Shown piece by piece: positions 6,028-8,847 of a DNA stretch of 8,847 bases. Under the pieces are notes generated by a model, which was not told the DNA's origin, made no database searches, and worked only from the letters and a program-made list of their open reading frames with translations. The first letter of the stretch is position 1. Each line of letters opens with the position of its first letter. The DNA lies in the NCBI GenBank assembly GCA_005772945.1, contig SXIE01000438.1, forward strand, positions 1 to 8,847. The letters are read 5' to 3'. This DNA comes from Pseudomonadota bacterium (lineage in GTDB: Bacteria > Myxococcota > UBA9042 > PHBI01). Both the position numbers and the translations under genes were made by a program.

Positions 6028-6786
6028 TCACAGCGCCCGTTGCACGACCGTCGGCAGCGCGGCGCCAAACGCGCGCCACGCAGCCGTGCGTGTCGCCTCC
6101 GGATCGCCCGTCGTGCCGACGATGAATCGCGGCTCATTTCCCTTTGACCCGTCGCCGGCCATCGCGCGTGCCACGTCGTCGACCAGCTGATCGACGGGGT
6201 CCAGCCAGAGGCGACCGGGGAGGACCCGCTCGAAGACCGGGCGCAGGGCGGGATAGTGCGTGCAGGCCAAGAGAATGGCGTCCGCATCGGCGAGTTGGCC
6301 CGCGATGGCGAGGACATCGGCGACAACCTCGGGCCCATCGAGACGGCCCGCTTCGACGTGGGCCGAGAGGGGCTGCGCGGCGACCGGGATGGGGACACGC
6401 CCCGCGTCGGCGAACGCCCGCGCGTGAAGGCCGGCCGCGATGGTCCGGTCGCCGCCGAGGATCCCGATCCGCGCGGCCCCGGACGCGATCGCTGCGGCGA
6501 TGCCCGGCGCGATGACGCCGTAGACCGGGATGGGCAGGTCGAGCGCGCCGAGGACGGTGCTTGCGGCGTTGCACGCCACGACCAGGGTCGTGCATTCCAT
6601 GCGGCGCGCGACCTCGCGGATCCGCGCCGCGAGGGCCTCGGCCGGTACCTTCCCATAAGGCGTGAAGCCGCTGTCCGACCAATAGACGAAGGCCCGGTCG
6701 GGCAGCCGGGTGGCGAGGCGCATGAGCGCGTCGACGCCGCCGATCCCCCACTCGAGGACGCCGATTCGGTCGGAGGCCCCGGTCAC
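6028..6786 (-). CDS. Asp/Glu racemase-family protein, MurI-like with altered substrate motif
   Basis: A 252-aa protein with the length and layout of glutamate racemase, which makes D-glutamate for peptidoglycan by a two-cysteine, cofactor-free mechanism. Both catalytic cysteines are present: ACNAAS (71-76, Cys72) and ACTHYP (174-179, Cys175, followed by His177). Also kept are PYG (43-45) and HVEAG (143-147), where MurI has a catalytic Glu. The N-terminal motif, normally FDSG-x-GG, reads LEWGIGG (11-17), so the usual Asp and Ser are Glu12 and Trp13; CNTAS has become CNAAS. These positions bind substrate in MurI, so a different substrate is likely. The GTG start at 6786 overlaps the upstream TGA (GTGA), indicating translational coupling; no Shine-Dalgarno is evident. 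A divergent MurI remains possible. Confidence 0.85.
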   Translation of the reverse strand: MTGASDRIGVLEWGIGGVDALMRLATRLPDRAFVYWSDSGFTPYGKVPAEALAARIREVARRMECTTLVVACNAASTVLGALDLPIPVYGVIAPGIAAAIASGAARIGILGGDRTIAAGLHARAFADAGRVPIPVAAQPLSAHVEAGRLDGPEVVADVLAIAGQLADADAILLACTHYPALRPVFERVLPGRLWLDPVDQLVDDVARAMAGDGSKGNEPRFIVGTTGDPEATRTAAWRAFGAALPTVVQRAL

Positions 6787-8105
6787 GGGTAGGTCTGGGG
6801 CGCCACGGTTCCCGGCGCGAGCGGCCCCGAGTCGAACGCGAGCACGCGATTGTGCCAGCCGATATTGAGCTTCTCGACCCGACGCCCGGGGAAGCGGCTC
6901 TCGAGGTACCAGACGTACTCGTGCTGAGCGCGGATGGGGTTGTACGCGAGCATCGTCTGCCAGCGCGGATCGGCCGTCAGGCGCGCCAATGCTGCGCCGT
7001 AGCGCGTGTTCGTCCGCCGCTCGAGCGCGGCCCGCGCCGAGTCGATGACGAAGCGCGGCATCTCCTTGGGCTCGACCGGGGCCGTCACCATGTCCACCAC
7101 GAGCAGCCGTCCGCCCGGCGCGAGCACGCGCCGGATCTCGGCCATGATCGGATCCCAATCGAGGTAGCGGAACGAGAGGAGACTCGTCACCACGTCGAAC
7201 GACGCGTCCGGAAACGGCAGCTGCGGACCGTCGATCGCCGCGAAGCGCAGCTTGCCACCCGCGTCGCCATGCGCGACCGCGCGCGCGATCATCCCGAGCG
7301 ACACGTCGACCCCGACCCCTTGCGCGAGCCTCGGTGCCAGCGCCCTGAGGAGGGCACCGTTGCCGCAGCCGATGTCGAGCACGCGCAGGCCCTCGGTTCG
7401 CGCGGGCCAGTGCGCGCTCAGCCAGGCCCACTCATCGCGGCGCACGCGGATGTCCGCGAAGACGTCGTCGTACAGCGCCGCAACGCCGTCGTAGCTCGCG
7501 TCGCCCTCGACCGGGGTCGGCTCGAAGCGCTTCATCACCTCGACCGGCATCCGACCCGCATACTTCATGAGCGAGCCGACGAGCCCATCGGACTTCTTGC
7601 CGCGGCATCCGATCAGATAGAGCGGCGCATCGCTCGGCTTGAGCCCCGGCCAGACGAAGCGGTCGGGTGCCGCCGAAAACGTGGTGTACCAATGATAGCC
7701 CGAGGCCGCGACGCCGAACGTCCGCGCGAAGAACGGCGCAAACCAGCGCGCCGTGCGGCACGCGTGAAAGAAGGCTTGCCCGCCCCCGCACGGCGCGAAC
7801 GGCAGCGGCAGGGTTCGCCATTCGTAGGGACTGAACTGCTCGGGCATCGCGGTCGTGCGGAACATCGGGCCGTACATGCCGGAGTGCCCGAAGAAGTGGA
7901 GCTCCCGGAGGGTCTCGCCGGCGCCCGCGATGCGCGCCATCGCGTCGACAAAGTCGCGCTTGCTCTCGACGCGCTCGAGGCGGACGGCGGCCGCCGGGAT
8001 CCCGCGCTGGGCGACCATCTCGCGTGCCATCGTCGCGGCGGCGCGCGCCAACTCCGGCCCGCCCTCGCGGTAGAGGGTCGTGTAGCCGATCCAGTGGACG
8101 CTCAT
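6783..8105 (-). CDS. Caspase/CHAT-like N-terminal domain fused to a class I SAM methyltransferase
   Basis: A 440-aa protein of two halves. The C-terminal half (about 205-425) is a class I S-adenosylmethionine methyltransferase with motif I VLDIGCGNG (242-250), acidic loop GVDVS (265-269), PFPDASFDVV (297-306) and LAPGGRLLVVD (328-338). The substrate is not evident. The N-terminal half (about 1-190) has LHFFGHSG (69-76) and FFHACRTA (112-119), arranged like the His and Cys motifs of caspase-fold (clan CD, CHAT-type) proteins; this assignment rests on motif resemblance only. The ATG start at 8105 overlaps the stop of the upstream dioxygenase-like gene (ATGA), and its own stop overlaps the GTG of the racemase-like gene (GTGA), so all three are probably co-translated. 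A longer frame extends upstream to 8492 but only mirrors the upstream gene. Confidence 0.85.
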   Translation of the reverse strand: MSVHWIGYTTLYREGGPELARAAATMAREMVAQRGIPAAAVRLERVESKRDFVDAMARIAGAGETLRELHFFGHSGMYGPMFRTTAMPEQFSPYEWRTLPLPFAPCGGGQAFFHACRTARWFAPFFARTFGVAASGYHWYTTFSAAPDRFVWPGLKPSDAPLYLIGCRGKKSDGLVGSLMKYAGRMPVEVMKRFEPTPVEGDASYDGVAALYDDVFADIRVRRDEWAWLSAHWPARTEGLRVLDIGCGNGALLRALAPRLAQGVGVDVSLGMIARAVAHGDAGGKLRFAAIDGPQLPFPDASFDVVTSLLSFRYLDWDPIMAEIRRVLAPGGRLLVVDMVTAPVEPKEMPRFVIDSARAALERRTNTRYGAALARLTADPRWQTMLAYNPIRAQHEYVWYLESRFPGRRVEKLNIGWHNRVLAFDSGPLAPGTVAPQTYP

Positions 8106-8587
8106 CGCGCGCGGTCGTCCCTGGGTGTCGGCGCGTCCCACGCGATGACTTCGCGCACGAGCGCCGGGTCGCGCGGGATCCAAGCCCCGCAATCGTCCGA
8201 GACGACCAACGTCCGGCGCCCCGCGTCGTCGTACACCCGCATCGCGGCGATGCGCGGCTCGTAATGATGGATGGTGAGAACCGTCTCCGCCCCTGGGGCG
8301 GCGTGGATGTCGTGGATGATCCCGGGCGCGACGGCGAGAACGGCCGGTGCTTCGTGACAGCTCTCGCCGATGGGCGTGAGGCGCGCGCCGTCGAAGGCGT
8401 AGCGCCGTTCGACGATCCGCCCCGCGATGAGGTGCACGACGCCGCCCGAGGCCCCGTGGTCGTGCGGGGCGCAGGTCGCGCCAGGCCGCCACGACATCGC
8501 GAGGACCTCACGCGCGTCGTCGGCGAAGAGGAGGCGTCGCCCGTACGGCTCGTCGGCGGCAGGAGGTGAGAGGGCCGGGGACGACAT
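8102..8587 (-). CDS. Cysteine dioxygenase-like cupin (thiol dioxygenase)
   Basis: A 161-aa cupin resembling cysteine dioxygenase type I, a mononuclear iron enzyme that oxidises cysteine to cysteine sulfinate with O2. Iron ligands are His42 and His44 (in APHDHGASGG, 40-49) and His92 (IIHDIH, 91-95 region). TIHHYEP (105-111) matches the family LHLYSPP motif, with His107 and Tyr109 at the positions of the catalytic His/Tyr. Arg17 (YGRR) fits the substrate-carboxylate Arg. The cysteine of the mammalian Cys-Tyr cross-link is replaced by Gly49, as in many bacterial members. ATG at 8587 is chosen for its strong GGAGG 5 nt upstream (8593-8597); ATG at 8629 would add a helical 14 residues but has no Shine-Dalgarno. 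It is the first gene of a three-gene operon. A different thiol or cupin substrate is possible. Confidence 0.8.
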   Translation of the reverse strand: MSSPALSPPAADEPYGRRLLFADDAREVLAMSWRPGATCAPHDHGASGGVVHLIAGRIVERRYAFDGARLTPIGESCHEAPAVLAVAPGIIHDIHAAPGAETVLTIHHYEPRIAAMRVYDDAGRRTLVVSDDCGAWIPRDPALVREVIAWDAPTPRDDRAR

Positions 8588-8654
8588 CAGAGCCTCCGCG
8601 ATACGCGTGATGCCGCGGGCAAGCGCCATGCGCTCTGCGCGAGATCGTCCCGGC

Positions 8655-8683
8655 GTTGTGGCCCGGGTGATCGGGCGTGTCAA
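8655..8683 (-). promoter_or_regulatory. Candidate promoter of the dioxygenase-methyltransferase-racemase operon
   Basis: On the minus strand a perfect TTGACA (8683-8678) is followed after 17 nt by CACAAC (8660-8655), which matches only three bases of the -10 consensus. A start site near 8648 would give a leader of about 60 nt before the chosen ATG at 8587. The perfect -35 and the position are suggestive; the weak -10 keeps confidence low. Confidence 0.3.
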
Positions 8684-8847
8684 CGAACGGCCGCCTCCGG
8701 CGCGTCCATCGAGAACACGTCGCACCTTCAAGGATGGCCAGCTCGGATAGAGAATCGCGGCGCTAGCGAAGAAGAACAGCCATAGGTCGAGCTTCAGCCC
8801 GAACGGCGGAGTCGGAGGTTCGAACATGCCCCCCATCGGCGAGTAGA

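Overview
This is a high-GC bacterial window with seven readable genes plus one gene cut by the left edge. A C-terminal Cys / short hydrophobic helix / Arg cluster of the MYXO-CTERM type, a Cys-rich exported protein and a Tat-type lipoprotein with a long acidic linker all point to a myxobacterium (Myxococcota). The exact genus cannot be read from the sequence.

Left part (1-2728): a crotonyl-CoA carboxylase/reductase-like gene runs leftwards off the edge. A 229-bp gap carrying a perfect 6-3-6 palindrome separates it from a rightward gene for a Tat-exported phosphoesterase of the phospholipase C / acid phosphatase AcpA family, which has a Ser/Glu/Thr repeat linker after its lipobox-like cysteine. 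Middle part (2745-5676): a leftward conserved-looking multi-pass membrane protein with an exact 36-bp tandem duplication in one loop, a rightward secreted protein of unknown function, then a rightward Cys-rich MYXO-CTERM protein. A strong hairpin lies between the last two.

The convergent gap 5677-6027 has no gene. It holds an 11-bp hairpin just after the MYXO-CTERM gene, four 42-bp tandem repeats that each carry a small stem-loop, and a bulged hairpin on the side of the leftward operon.

Right part (6028-8587, leftward): three genes overlap by 4 nt each (ATGA and GTGA) and form a translationally coupled operon. They encode a cysteine-dioxygenase-like thiol dioxygenase, a two-domain protein (caspase/CHAT-like His/Cys N-terminal half plus a class I SAM methyltransferase), and an Asp/Glu racemase-family protein. 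The racemase keeps both catalytic cysteines but has lost the usual DSG substrate motif. This operon is the most likely place for an undescribed pathway. One idea, which is inference only, is that the dioxygenase makes a sulfinate such as cysteine sulfinate, an Asp/Glu analogue, which the altered racemase and the methyltransferase then process.
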